The notes beneath the pieces were generated by a model. It did not search any database, was not told the DNA's origin, and worked only from the letters and a program-made list of their open reading frames with translations. The position numbers and the translations under genes are program-made. From Zonotrichia leucophrys gambelii (taxonomy: Eukaryota > Chordata > Aves > Passeriformes > Passerellidae), in the NCBI RefSeq assembly GCF_028769735.1, contig NC_088171.1, forward strand, positions 140,885,917-140,949,916: a stretch of DNA of 64,000 bases, read 5' to 3'. Shown one piece after another: positions 1 to 12,150 of this stretch (the stretch's first letter is position 1; each line of letters opens with the position of its first letter).

Positions 1-283
1 AGGCCCAGCATGTGTCTCCATCAGTTGCCAATATTGGATGTCTAGCACACATTAAAAAGAGAGTGTAAGGATGTAATATCACCCCAAAATATCCATCAGA
101 CTTCAATTATTTACAGTTCATGAACTCTCTGAGTCAAAGGCAGCATCTCTGTACTGCCTTGGATTTTTCTGCCATGAATTTGTTCACCCATCTTTGAGCA
201 CATGTATTTTTTTCTACTTACAACATTCTGCAGCACAGTCTTAACATCACATTATTTAGAGAAATACCTTTTTTTTTTAAATC
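1..283. other. Unique AT-rich non-coding sequence
   Basis: I see no gene, RNA or recognisable repeat here. A run of ten T lies at 269-278, just before the CR1 tail that follows. Confidence 0.6.
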
Positions 284-389
284 AATCATAGAATCATTAA
301 AATCAGAAAAGATCTTTAAGATCATCAAGTCTATCCATCAACACAGTACCACCCCTGTGCTCACCATTAAAACATGTCTTCGGGTGCCA
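284..389 (-). mobile_element. CR1 LINE, 3' tail only
   Basis: Read on the plus strand this begins with 'aatcatagaatcat', then 'gatctttaagatcatcaag' and a C-rich 'accacccctgtgctcacc' stretch. That is the reverse complement of the avian CR1 3' end. Only about 105 bp of the 3' untranslated tail remains, which is typical of 5'-truncated CR1 insertions. There is no coding part. Divergence looks moderate, and I cannot assign a subfamily. Confidence 0.8.
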
Positions 390-1130
390 TTATCTGCATG
401 CTTTGGGGACACTTACATAGTTTTTGGACACCTTATTGGGGACCAGACTTCTATAAGTTTCATTTGATACCTTCTATTGGTTGTCTCACGGGAGGTTATT
501 TCATACTGCCATTCTTCACAATTCATGATTCTCTAGATTCCTCTGGGAAGTTTCCAGGCTGATGAATCTTAGTCTGCTTATTTGTTTCTTTCAGAGCAGA
601 GTATTCCTGTCTTTGACTATCTCTGATGATTTCTGACACCCTTTTTGTACCCTTTAGTTTCATCTAGTGAAATAGGGTAAAGGAATACGAAACTATGTTT
701 TCTGTACAAGATGAGCACATGTCATGGATTTGTACAGAGACATATGTGCTTTGCTTCTTTATACTTGCAAAATAATCCTTAGAATTGATTTTCTTGTTTT
801 ATTTCTGCTAAGAATATGTAAAATTGGTGGTAATAACTCCAGAATCTCATTTTTGCATGGCAATAGCAGTTCAAAGTTCATCACCGGATGCATAAGCACA
901 AGATTGTTTTTCTCTTGTGCATCACTTTACATTACATGGAATTTCATCTGTCATTTCATCATCCAGTAATTTAGCACCATGAGGTCCCTCTGTAACTCTG
1001 TGTAGCTGCCTTTATCAGCAGCTTGTCGCTTTTCAGGTCCTTACTGAAGGTATTGGACAGAATGAGCTCTAACATCAGCCCTACCCAGAGCAAATAACCC
1101 AAGGCCCTTGATTAGCTGTAAATGACGCCA
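390..1130. other. Unique sequence, no gene seen
   Basis: The open frames here (for example 374-562 and 724-969 on the plus strand) are short and resemble nothing I know. I see no repeat longer than a few bases. Confidence 0.55.
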
Positions 1131-1232
1131 GAATCACACAGAATTACAGAATGGTTGGGGTTGGCAGGGACATCTGAAGATCACCAAGTGCAACCCCCAT
1201 GCTAAAACAAGCTCACCTAGAGCAGGTGACTG
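1131..1232 (-). mobile_element. CR1 LINE, 3' tail only
   Basis: The sequence 'gaatcacacagaattacag' followed by 'ggttggggttggcagggaca' and 'tcacctagagcaggtgac' is the inverted 3' end of an avian CR1. It differs from the subtype at 284 by carrying the 'cacctagagcaggt' block. It is a 100-bp stub without coding sequence. Confidence 0.8.
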
Positions 1233-3210
1233 TAAATGTAGACTTTTATTTGAAGGAATATATCATTAGATTTCCACTTCACTAAAAGGCCTGAAAGTAA
1301 GCATATTTCCATTCTCACAGCACTAGCACTACCTTGGAAATCCCCTGGATAACACTTAAAATTACAGATTTGACTGTAGACAGAAAATATTTCTGTCAAA
1401 TAAGGTGAAAAATTGTTCATGCTGACCTAATAGATGAAGTTCTCTAGCTCAGAGTGTTAGAGCACTATCTAGATTTGTTCTGAATAGATTCAAACTTTGT
1501 ATTTCTGTGTTCTGTAGTAGATTCTTCCTAGCTGCTTCTGTGGTGATTGCAGGTACTCTGTTCAGAATCACCAGGTTTTTTCCTGGTTAAATATTTATGA
1601 CTTCACAACATGTAGCCAGATTTGCCTGTATTCTCATCCATTTCTATGATACTGTACTCTTCACAACCAAATTGGATTTGGAAGTGATTCTTGTCGTGAG
1701 GGGCAAAACCTGCATCAAGCACTATTAACTCTAATACTCCTAATAAAATTTTATATGGAAAGAGGAAAGATTTTCCATCTGATTGTTAAATTCAAGTGAT
1801 CAAAAGTCACTATGGCAAATGGCCCTTGCCTTTTAACAAGTCACAGTTTTCAATTATTCAGAAGTCATTCGAGCATGAAAAAGCAGACAAATTTTTATTC
1901 CCACTTCATTTGATGTCATGTAATGCTATTTTACAATGTACCTCAGCCAGTGTTCTTCTAGCTTCAGTTAAAATGTATTAGAATCACATTTCTCTTACAA
2001 AAATAACTCACTATACACTGAGCCTGAAATATGTTGGATGGTTGTTAAAAGGACAGAAGCCACAAAGTATTGCAGTTTTGAGTATTCTGGGGAATTTCAA
2101 AAACCTTTCAACATCTAAGACAGTCCCTGGTCAGGAATAATTGTCACAATGTTAGTTGATGGACAAATAAATTAATAAATGAATGATGAATGCAAGGTCC
2201 CTTGTAGACCTCTTGTTTGAACAAAGATCGGTGTCCAGAATCAAAGCAAAGAGGGCTCAGTGTCTGTCCTGTCCCAGCGTGTTATCAAGAGGGATGCAGA
2301 GAGTTTAGCTTTTTATCCATGTGCTGAAGTGGAGCCCACAGGAAGTCCTGGCTTTAAATCCATGAATTACAGAAACTGAAGTTTGTTTCAGTTTGACTGT
2401 GATACAGCTGAGGCTTATCTGCAGCTCTGAAACTCTTGCAGGAAAAGAGTAAATTTCCTCGAGTCTTGCATGTGCTTGGATACGTCACCCAGTGGGGGTT
2501 TCAAAATGATTTTATGGAATTTTTGACATTACACAACAGACCAGAACATTGCTGTGACAGACATTGATTTCTCTATACTTTTTAAAGTAGCATCATCCCA
2601 AGATCAGAACTCAAAAAAAAAATTGTACATATACCATAAAGCATACTTAATCCTGTAGATGGAAATTTCAGTTGTCAGAATTCACATTGTCAGCTGTAGA
2701 GTACAGACAGATTCATTATCTGAATTCTTACAAGAGAATGCACTTACAATTAAATACATCTATAAGTCACTAGCACAATTTGCAAAAGGCTTATAATTTA
2801 TATTACATGATAATTATTTTCAACAATATAAAATTAATATAAAATGCAAAAAATTACAAAGTGATTCCAATGTATTGCACTCCAGGTTTCCTGGAGTATA
2901 TTCAAAATGCTCCCATATCCATGCTACAATGATGTCATAGCCAGTTTGTGATTTTAAAAAGGCTGATACATTACTCAGAAGGGCTAAATATGTGGTGTTG
3001 AAAAAAAAAAAAAAAAACCAAAGGAAATTCCCAAGGCAAGAGTGGCAAACTTTCCTGAAGCTAGGTGAATTTTAGGCTCAAGTGCCAGTGGCAGTACTGC
3101 CAATTCCAGACCAAGGACTAAAGGGGGCTTTTTGCCTTTCCAGAAACTTGAAACAATCTGGCTGCACCCAAGTGACTAATTTTTGTCTGTTTCCATGGTT
3201 ACAAGAAGAT
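1233..3210. other. Unique AT-rich sequence with an A17 tract
   Basis: No gene is recognisable. An AT-rich patch lies at about 2760-2870, and a run of 17 A at 3001-3017. The A run lacks the target-site duplication or preceding gene-like sequence that would make it a retrocopy tail. Confidence 0.5.
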
Positions 3211-3211
3211 A

Positions 3212-3243
<32 letters not shown>
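3211..3243. repeat. (CA)n microsatellite with a central TATA interruption
   Basis: Alternating CA runs from 3211 to 3243, interrupted once by 'atatac'. It is a simple dinucleotide repeat that is likely length-polymorphic. It lies in a locally GC-richer block (about 3060-3560) in which both strands happen to be stop-poor. Confidence 0.95.
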
Positions 3244-5663
3244 TCTGTCAGGTCATTTCTGGCAATGGGGAATATGTCCCTAGAAGTCCATCTCCCTTCC
3301 CCTCCACAGACAGGAGGAATTAAAGGGAAAATCCAGGGTGTGCAAGGGGCCCACCTCCCCTCACAGAGCAGTGCAGAGGGAGGAGGAGCTGTGTTCCAGA
3401 GCACAGGGGTTATCTCAAGCCCAGCTGCCCCCTGAATGGGCTCTGGGTGCACAAGAGATGAGGACAGAGCACACTGGCCAGAGCCCTGAAGATGAAAACG
3501 TACCAAGGAGAGGAAGGTTTTGTACATAGGAGAGGAAGGTTTTTCCTAAACTGGGAGACTTTAATTGTGGGAAGGGGTAACAAACATAAAGCTCAAGCAA
3601 ACAATGGAGCTGCTTTTGCTTACAGTTTGCAGTTCCTATGGGAACCAAACAAGGTCATTGTGCAACTCTACCTACTGTCAAAGGGGCAGCACTGGACATC
3701 CTTACATCACCAAGGTCAGGCTGAGGATTTACCCCACACCTCGATGTCCTGTCTTTAGCACATTTATAATTTTTTACATTCTCTTGGGATGTTTCCAGGG
3801 AACTTGGCTCTATTCAAAAGAGACATTTAAGGACAAACCCTCACAGATTCTCCTCAGTTCTTGCTTTCTGTCTGCTTAGGCTGGGGAGATATTTGTTCCT
3901 TATCCCATGAGGATTCACATTCTCTTGTTTGGCTATCCACCTCATTTTCCTACCAATGAGGGAAAGATTCTATAAACAAACAAACCCAAAACAAAACAAA
4001 AACCAAAACAAAAACAAACCCAACAGCACAGGTCCTGAAAGCTTCAGTTTAAATACATTCTGGAATACTCAAAAAATAATTAGGAAAGAATGGGGTGTTT
4101 AATAAGAAGAGGTAAAAAAAGTTTAGATTATTTGAAATATTTTTCCTAAATCAGAGGTTATATTACTTGTTTCCAGGCATTTTCCTAGCTGAAAAGTGAA
4201 TCACATAATTCAGGTCCACCTTTGCAAGGAGACTCCAACACAATTCTCCCAGTGGGAAAGGAGCCCCTGTCTTCCTGATGGGAACTATAAAATCACCAGA
4301 AATTCACCTCATTCTTTGGCTTCCCCAGGCTCCTGGTGTGGCTAGTTCCTCATTCCTGGGCCCTAACAGCATTTTGAACTATGGTTTTCCTACACACCAG
4401 AAAACCAGAATGAAGAAACAGAGGAAGAAACCGTCATTTCTGCACCTGATTTAGGAAGTGGTGCCCCACCTGCCCCCAACAAGCCTTTCTGTTTCCAAAT
4501 GCTTTAATGAAATGGGTTGATTTTTTTTCTTCAGATGTTGCTTCAGACATGGAATTACTCAGCTTGGGTGAATTCTCAGTCCTTCCAGCCTCTGCAAAGC
4601 TGAGTCTTTAATGGATGAAAGACTTCCCAAAAGTGAAAAAAGAAAAAAAAAATGTCAGCTTCAATGAAACAGAACTTAATTAGTGACAGCAACATAAATT
4701 ACTTATTCTCAGTTTTTGACTACACAATTTAAATTATGCAGGTTTTCTCTTATTCTAAATACATTGAAGAGAGTTCTCATGGGATTAACTGTAGAAAAAG
4801 ATTTGGGAAATCCCCTGAATAATCATTGCACAGAATCTTACAACACATCCCTGTGTCAGTATAACTGGATTTATGGGACAGCTCTTGATATGTCTTTTAC
4901 CTACAGGAAATTCATATTTTTTGCCTTCAGAAGTTAAGCACTAAACATTTAACAAGATATTGTTAGTTGCTAGCCAAATCTCCTTGATTGCCAGAAATAA
5001 AGTTGAAAGTAAGAAACATTTTTTAGAAGCATGTTTGGCTGAAGTTTCTTTAACTCCACATCAGTGTGAATTATTGCTTCCTGTTAGGCAGAATTATCTT
5101 TTACTTTATTTGTTCAGCCCGGTCTTCATTGGGAAAAATGTTGCCAAGAGATACAGCCAAAGTTGTATCACAGTCTCAAATCATGAAACAAGAAGTGAAA
5201 ACATTAATACTTCAGAATCAAAGCAAGAAATATTTATGGTCATTTTATTTCTCTTTCTTGTTTTTCTCCCTTTATATGTTTGCATATATGCACATAGATA
5301 CAGATATATCCTTAGCTGTGTCTGTTACACATGTACATGCATACACACAACATTTTGCCATCTCTGCATTTGTGTACTTTTGTTGTGTGTGTGATAAAGC
5401 AATCAGTGAACAAATTAACAACAAAAATATCTGAATGTCCAACCAGTGTTTGGGATAGTTAAATCACAAACTCTGCATATTTGCCCAAACTAAAATAGGA
5501 GCAGCTCAAATATGGCAATTAGCAATGAAGAAAGTTATAGTCCTCAATAGTTCAGAACCTCTCTGCCATCTGCTAGGGTGATTTGCTGTTTCCACATTCC
5601 CTCCCTGCCCCCCTCCAGCTCAGCCTGTGGTGGAGAGGAGTGTGCTTCTAGGGAAAGCAGACA
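3244..5663. other. Unique sequence with small duplications and A/C-rich patch
   Basis: A 15-bp direct repeat 'ggagaggaaggtttt' occurs at 3507-3521 and again at 3529-3543. An impure AAAC-rich tract spans 3973-4023. Open frames at 3078-3527 (minus) and 4960-5394 (plus) show no family features I can name, and other frames overlap them. I see no gene. Confidence 0.5.
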
Positions 5664-5737
5664 GGACCAGAGGGATGATCCAGGTACTGACCACACAGAC
5701 GGGACCAGAGGGATTATCCAAGTGCTGACCACACAGG
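5664..5737. repeat. Two-copy tandem duplication, 38-bp period
   Basis: The block 5664-5699 starting 'ggaccagagggatgatcc' recurs at 5702-5737 starting 'ggaccagagggattatcc'. About four substitutions separate the copies, so this is an old local duplication rather than an active minisatellite. Confidence 0.9.
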
Positions 5738-8205
5738 CAGCACCAAGGCTGCCATTCCACTGAGCCCACTTTGCTGCCAGCTATCAAGGAGGCACATGAA
5801 TGGGCAGAGCAGCTCTGACAGGAGGGTCAGAGTAAGAATGGAGGTGTTGTCAGAAAACAGAAAGGAAAAGCTTGCAAAGAGAGATGGAAAAGAGAAAAAA
5901 GCTTGGGATACAGAATCAGTCTGATTTTAATCCAGTCTGAGTTACAGCCTCCCCTCCAGTTTCCATCCAGTTACTTATGTAGACAGCAGAGTGCTGCCAC
6001 AGAACTTTGAAATTCACTGCCAATTGTCAGTCCAGCTGATCCACACTGCTCACCCTCCAAGAGATATTGTGGATATTTTCTACCATATATTTTTCAAGAT
6101 GGATTATTAGGACAGCACTGCTCAGATGTGAATATGATTGAAATAACCCTCAATAACACTTATGGACACAGGTGTGTCTTCACTTCTTTATATACTCCAT
6201 CCCTGAGAACAATTTTTGCCTGTCAAGCCAATACTGACTGTGTCTACATTGCATCAAATCTGACTTTCTGCGGATCTGCTTTGGACACCAAGTCACAATG
6301 GAGTGGGAGAAGAAATCATCTCAAAGTATCTAAAACAGTGTGGAACGGTAATGTGAGAGTACCCTCATGGAAGATCAGAGGAGCAGATTTGGGTACAAAA
6401 CCTGTGGGGAGTTCTGCAGGTTTGTGCCATGCAAAGGGAGCCCAGGCATGACCTGCAGAGTCTGTTGGAAATAGTAGAAACCAGGAGAAAGTCCCCAGAA
6501 GCAAATCTACATTTTGTTTTGAAGAAGGCTGGTTGACAGGAAAAGGAAGCTCAGGAATGCACTAACATTTAGGCAGGAGACCAGGTGTAAAGCAGGCAGG
6601 CACTGTGATCTGATAGTGTGAACATGCCCTCTGCATCTGCTTCCCAGCCACAGGCAAACAAAACAGATTCAAAGACTGGATCAGTAGACGGGAAATTCTT
6701 AGATCTGACTCCAGTTTGATTATCTGAATTCACAGGTTTCAAGCAGTTTCTTTATGTCATTGTTCACATATCCCACAAACAAGCTGCAAACCCTGGTGCT
6801 TCTAAAGGATGTATTTTACTAACTTGCTGCTCCTCTGTCTGTGTGGGGCCATTCCCCAGCTGCCTGCTTACAGGAGTATTTTGGTGGTGTTACCTTACAC
6901 AGGCTGTATGATCAGAACCAGTTAAGCCAATGCAAACACTGTCATGAGGGAACTGTAGAAGGAAAAACAAACATGTTTAAAAATTCTGTTTATACATGTC
7001 TTTGAAACCTTGTCATTAAAAAAACTGTTCAACATGCCAGGCAGCTACCAATATATACAGATTTATGCATTTATGCAGAAAGAAGTATCACAGCTGTGCT
7101 TCTTGTAATCAAAACACATCACAACAAACTAATGACACTCAGGTAAACACTCCACAAAATCTTAATTTTCCAGATTTTCTGTATCTGGAATATTCAATTA
7201 TGCATGCTTCAGGTAAGAGCATACTGGTAATCACATAAATGAAATATGAACAGACCCAAATGATTAATGCATGATGTCTCCAATATTACAAAATCAAACT
7301 TTTTGTGGGAAGGGTAATAATGACACAAAGTGGAAGAAATTTAAAGTTTCTGGATCACATGATAGCTCAGAGATCTCCATTCATCAGTTCTCATCTGGGG
7401 AAAATTCCTGTGCATCCTGACTGGATCCCAGGGTTGAACTACCAGCATGGCATTCTGCAAACCCTTTCAGCAGCAGGTGCTGCTCCTGCTGCTCCTGGGG
7501 TGTCCTCCACATATGCACAAAGCAGGGACAAACCAGCTATGGATCTCTCATGCGTTTGGTTTCAAGAACATCCCTAGAAATCTTGCAGAGGCTCTATTGT
7601 TCTTGACAGCACCTTTCTTAATCCCAAAAATGAGGGTCAAGGGGTGACCAGAGGTAACCCTGGCAACATTTAGAGCTGTAAGAGTCCCTTTGGAAAGGAG
7701 CTTCTGGCAGCTCACACATCTCCCCTGCTCTCAAACTGCTGAGCCCTGCAGGGGCAGTGCTGCAGCTCAGGCTGGCCAGGGATGCTGCCAGATCCCTCAT
7801 GCTCCCAGTTCTTCAGGAGATCCTCACTGAGGCCACCCAGAAATAGCAGAAACACCAATTTCCTGATTGCAACACAACAATCCTGGATTTTGGCACAAAA
7901 ATTATTCTTTGGTATCATGTGCTGTCTGGCACTGCTCAAGGACTTCACACAGAATTTTAAGTGCTTTAAACATATAAAAATATATAATTATATATTCCAG
8001 TACAGTCCTAATGTAATGGCAAAAAATGCTGTCTCTACCTTAGTGATGATGGAGAATGTGTTGATTTTCCAGACTGAACAAGTTTAGGGATATTCAGATT
8101 CTCCAATCCAAAAGGAAACCCAGTTCCAAACCTAAGTCCAACAGAGACCCCATTTGATCAATAGGGTCTAAAAAAGCTCTGACAAAACCCAAGGGTGTTA
8201 CTCAC
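5738..8205. other. Unique sequence, no gene seen
   Basis: I found no recognisable element. A GC-richer patch lies at about 7690-7830. The several short overlapping frames there are on both strands and look non-coding. Confidence 0.5.
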
Positions 8206-10320
8206 ATGAGTGTGTTCAGCATCATCCATGTGAACCTGCCTGGAACATCTGCAGCAAAGCCAGGGCAGAAGTGCCAATGGCAACTGAACAATTGCAGAAG
8301 CCTCTGCGTCTGCAAGGCTGCACTGCAAAAGATTCCAACATGCAAAGAAACCCTGTGTCATGTGAAATAAGCAAAAACTAAGCAACAGAACTTACACTTA
8401 GCAGTGAAAATATTTATCTTGGTATTGCACAGATACATTACTTTTACATGCCAAGTATTTCCTGTTTGTGGTATTACATTTTATATGTCCTTTGGCAAAA
8501 TGTAGCAAAACATGTCTAGGAAAAAGCCTTTCGTGTCCTCTCAAGAGGAAACTGAAGCACTCAGCAGCGCTACAAAAGTGAGTGGGAGCAGGAATGAATG
8601 GAAACATGCAATGATATCGCTAGGCTGGCGAGAGCAAAGCTGGAGACAGAGTGCTCAGCGATATGGACATGATAGATCACTGTGACACATCAGGCTCCTG
8701 TCTCTGCTGTGTCACCAGGGGCCAGCTCGGGCCGGAACCCAGTGGTGACACAAGATAAAGGTGTCCCGTGAAGGCAGAACCTGCACCAAGGCTGAGAGCA
8801 CGGAACAAAGCGCGTGGAAATTCTTAACTCATTTCTGCCACAGGGTTCTTTGCCTGCCACTGAATACTTCCCCAAAGCATAGGGAACTGCATTTTTTCAC
8901 ACAGGCAGTCATACATAAATTACCCCAAATGCTGCTGATCCCAGAAATTCTAGAGGATTGCTGGCAAACACTTGGCTGCACATGGTTGCTTGTGTGGACA
9001 GAGCTGGGTGAGTACCTGGGGGAGCCAACTGTGCTTATCACCCTCTCTTTGATCCACGTTTTCTCTCAAATGCTTTCCTTCTGAGTTCATGATTCCCAAT
9101 CTAAAACGAATTGGTCAGCCCTCATTTGATCTTGGACAAGAGAGCTGCAGCAGTTAAGATAAATTTAAATCCTCTGCAGCAATTCCAATTGGTCAAAGGA
9201 GACAGCCTAAGAAACAGGTCTGAAGGAAGAAAGCTGCAGGGAAGAACTGGCAGCCAAAAACCCAAGGCTCCTTTGAGACCCTTGAAGAGTCTATAAAGAG
9301 ATAGAGTTACAGCTAAGCTGCAGACTGTGGCAGGGATTCTCTTTAAAAAGGATAAATGTCTGCTTGCAGGAAAGCTCAATGGGAAGAAGGAAATCCAAGG
9401 ACATAGAACACCTCCTCCCCAAATCTGATTGCAATCCTACAGATTCTGTTTTGCCTAAAGCTATACAATAATGTAGCATCAGACAAATAACTTTTTCTCT
9501 ATAGTTTTTGATCCTGACAGGTTTATAGATAGCCTGAAAAAATTCACTTTGGTTTGAAATTTATGTGTGTATTCTCAGCATGCAGTCAAATTTATTTCAC
9601 AAAATGGATACCAAAAAAAAATCCCATCAAAAAAAAAAAAAGAGTGATGGAGCCACATTTTAGCCAGGGAAAAAATAAATAAGACACTACAGTGCCCTTT
9701 TCAGAGGTGTAACTTTTGCTGTTTCACTAACTGAAAACAGCTTTGTTATAGTCTAAAAATTATTTTTCCCTAACTGCCCACATCTATAAACATGCACAAA
9801 ATAAGCAAAGGGGGAAAAATGAGATGAACAAGTTATTGTGGTTATGAAAGAGCTCTGTCACTGGCATTATAGAATTATAGTAAAATGCTATTTACATAAA
9901 CTAGAGTCTGAATCTCTTCTAATATTTGGAGTCCTGTTGATATCACTGCTGTCCTAGAGAGAATCCTTCTAAAGGTCCCGTAGATTGTCATGCCATAGAC
10001 AGAATAAAATCTTGGCTTTACTGAAGTGACTATGAAAGGTCTCATTGCTTTCATTGGAAAGGAGAATTTAACCCATTACCTTCTCAGGCTTACACTTGAC
10101 CTGATGCATTAGGCAAGCAATGAAGTAACCATTAAACATTACCCTGGTGTGACCAGACATTTGAGCAGAGTAGGTCCTCAGAGGAAAGGTAAACTCTGTG
10201 GTTTTTATATTACAACACCAGCTTCTGTGTATAGACTGTACACTCAGGACAGTATATTTACACCTTAGTGTGATAAACCCTTCTTTCTTAAAGACCAGAC
10301 TGGAACATGAGGGATGATGC
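8206..10320. other. Unique sequence with isolated splice-like pairs
   Basis: Most of this stretch is featureless. It includes an exon-like segment on the plus strand at 8905-9007 and another on the minus strand at 8206-8283 (acceptor AG at 8284-8285, donor gtgagt at 8205-8200, a 78-nt open phase 0 segment). Neither has a recognisable product. Short A-runs lie near 9615-9640. Confidence 0.45.
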
Positions 10321-10842
10321 TGTTGTGGTTTAACCTGGCAGGCAACTAAACACCCCACACCAATTCGCTCACTCCCCCAGTGAGAAGGGGGAGTGAATAA
10401 AAAAACAGTAAAAGTCTTGGGGTTTTACAATTTAATAGGACAGAAAATAAATGGGTAATAATAATAATAATAATATACAAAACAAGTGAAACACAGTGCA
10501 ATTGTTTACCACGCCTGACTAGTGCCCAGTCAATCCCCAAGCAGAAGATCATCACTCTCCAGCCAATTTCCCCATTTTATTCTACAGCATGGTATGGAAA
10601 TACTCCTTTGATCAGCTGGGGTCAGCTGTCCTGGCTGTAATCCCCCCCAGTTTCTCATGCACCCTCAGTCTCCTCACTGGCGGGATGGTGTGAGAACCTG
10701 AAAGGTCCTTTGCAGTGTAAGCACTGCTCAGCAGCAGCTAAACATCAGAGTGCTATCACTATTATTCTTACATTATCTAAACCACAGCACTGTACCAGCC
10801 ACTAAAAATAAAATTAACTCTATCCTAGCAAAAGCCAGGCCA
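10321..10842 (-). mobile_element. Solo LTR of an avian ERVL-type endogenous retrovirus
   Basis: On the minus strand the element starts with TG at 10842, continues into 'gatagagttaatttta' and a 'gctgagcagtgcttacac'-type block, and ends with 'ttaaaccacaaca' at 10321. This is the layout of the common avian ERVL LTR. The remains of its promoter lie at 10570-10582, where the minus strand reads 'aataaaatgggg' at the place of the usual TATA box. An ATTAAA poly(A) signal lies at 10431-10436 on the minus strand. No gag, pol or env sequence adjoins it on either side, so it is a solo LTR left by recombination. A TAA microsatellite at 10456-10475 has grown inside it. I could not confirm a matching target-site duplication. 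Confidence 0.88.
10456..10475. repeat. (TAA)n microsatellite inside the LTR
   Basis: About seven perfect TAA/AAT units lie within the minus-strand ERVL LTR, just upstream of its poly(A) signal in element orientation. Confidence 0.95.
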
Positions 10843-11174
10843 TACACCTACTTTCTATACAGTTTATGCAAGAAAAGGAAGTATGATTCAGGACAAATAC
10901 CAAAGCTGCACATTAACTGCTGTTCTCCACATGTACAGTTTCAGGTGGTTTGGACTCCAACACAGTTTGTAATGCCCACACTTTAAGAGACATAAAATCT
11001 ATCCTGCACAATGCTGTCATATCAGCTCAAGGATTCGGCTCAATACACACCTTGAAGGGGAATTTTCTTAGTGGTCAGATAAAAAGTGAGGTTTCCTGTC
11101 CTCACTGTTCCACCACAATTATGGAGTACTTTTGTGTATTTTCAGTGTTCAACTTCACAGCATTTCTTCCCACA
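10843..11174. other. Unique spacer between LTR and CR1
   Basis: I see nothing recognisable. It separates two independent insertions. The plus-strand frame 10950-11462 that runs out of it is an antisense shadow of the CR1. Confidence 0.55.
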
Positions 11175-12150
11175 TTAGGAATCACAGGACCTCTGAGATT
11201 GGAAGGCACCTCTGCACATCAATCAGTCCAACCCTCTGCTCAAAGCAGAGTCAACAAGAGCTCACTACTCAGAGCTGTGTCCTGTCAGGTTTTAAATATC
11301 TCCAGTGAGAATCCACTGGAGAATCCCAAATGGGGAATCCATAGCCCCTCCAGGCCACTATGGTTGTTGGCAACTTTAGGCACAAGGACAAATTACTGCT
11401 CAGCTTGTTGTCCACCAAGATCCTCAGACCCACTCTGCAGAGCTGCTTTCCAGCTGGTCTGAGGAGGCTTTTTCCTCTCCAGGGACAGGACATGATTTTT
11501 CCTTTGTCAAACTTCCTGTGCTTCCTGACAGCCCATTTCTGTAGAATGCTGAGGACCCTCTGAATTGCAGCACAGATCTCTGGTGTGGCAGCCTCAAAAG
11601 GGAGAGCCCTTTTGTGTTATCAGTGATTTTGCTGAGGGTGTGTACTGTCCTATCACCCAGGCATTAGTGAAAAAGTTACAGAGCACTGGCAGTGCTGGCC
11701 CCTGGGGTACCTCTCTGTGTCTGGCCTCCATCTGCACTTGGCTGCTGATCACAACCCTTTGATCCTGGAAACCCATCTGGTTTTTCAACCACCTCACTGT
11801 GCAGCTACCTACCCTGTGCCTCATCAGCTTGCCTGGGAGGATGTTATGGGAGACATGAAAAGTCTGGTTAATGTCAATTTAAACAACATCCCCTGCTCTC
11901 CCCTCAGCCAGTGCAAGAGTGATCTCACATAGGTTATCAGATAGATTGAGCAGGATTCCTCCTCCTAATCAGTAACCCCAGTGACCACTCCCAGCCACCT
12001 TGTCCTTCCTAGGTTTAGAAATGGTTTCCAGAATAATTTCCTCCATCACCTTCCAAGGGAAAGAGGTGAGGCTGACTGGCCTAAAAGTTCTCCACATCTT
12101 TTCTATAGACTGCTCCAATATGTTTGGAAGGCACCAGTTTTGCAATCACA
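11175..12150 (-). mobile_element. CR1 LINE with decayed reverse transcriptase and an internal deletion
   Basis: The element reads right to left. In the minus frame at 11594-11824, 'CTVRWLKNQ' and 'QRVVIS' followed by 'EVPQGPALPVL' match the CR1 ORF2 stretch that normally reads W-x-NWL...RVVI...GVPQGS-LGP. The next motif, the FADD catalytic box, should lie near 11620-11640. It is destroyed there (K-S-L-I-T at that place), so the enzyme is dead. A second minus frame at 11269-11493 carries 'GLRILVDNKLSSN', matching the CR1 'GVLVDNKLS' block. The sequence then jumps to the 3' untranslated tail (ending at about 11175 with 'aatcacagg'), skipping the '[11 protein letters not shown]' and '[10 protein letters not shown]' region. 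A deletion of several hundred bases near 11370-11400, or a join of two copies, explains this. Confidence 0.85.

Noticed and set aside
3001..3017. A17 run as a retrocopy poly(A) tail
   Set aside because: No gene-like sequence precedes it and no flanking duplication is visible.
7170..7215. 39-nt plus-strand segment between 'ttttccag' and gtaaga
   Set aside because: Too short and isolated to support as a microexon.
10950..11462. 170-codon plus-strand frame
   Set aside because: It is largely antisense to the CR1 element at 11175-12150, whose motifs read on the minus strand.
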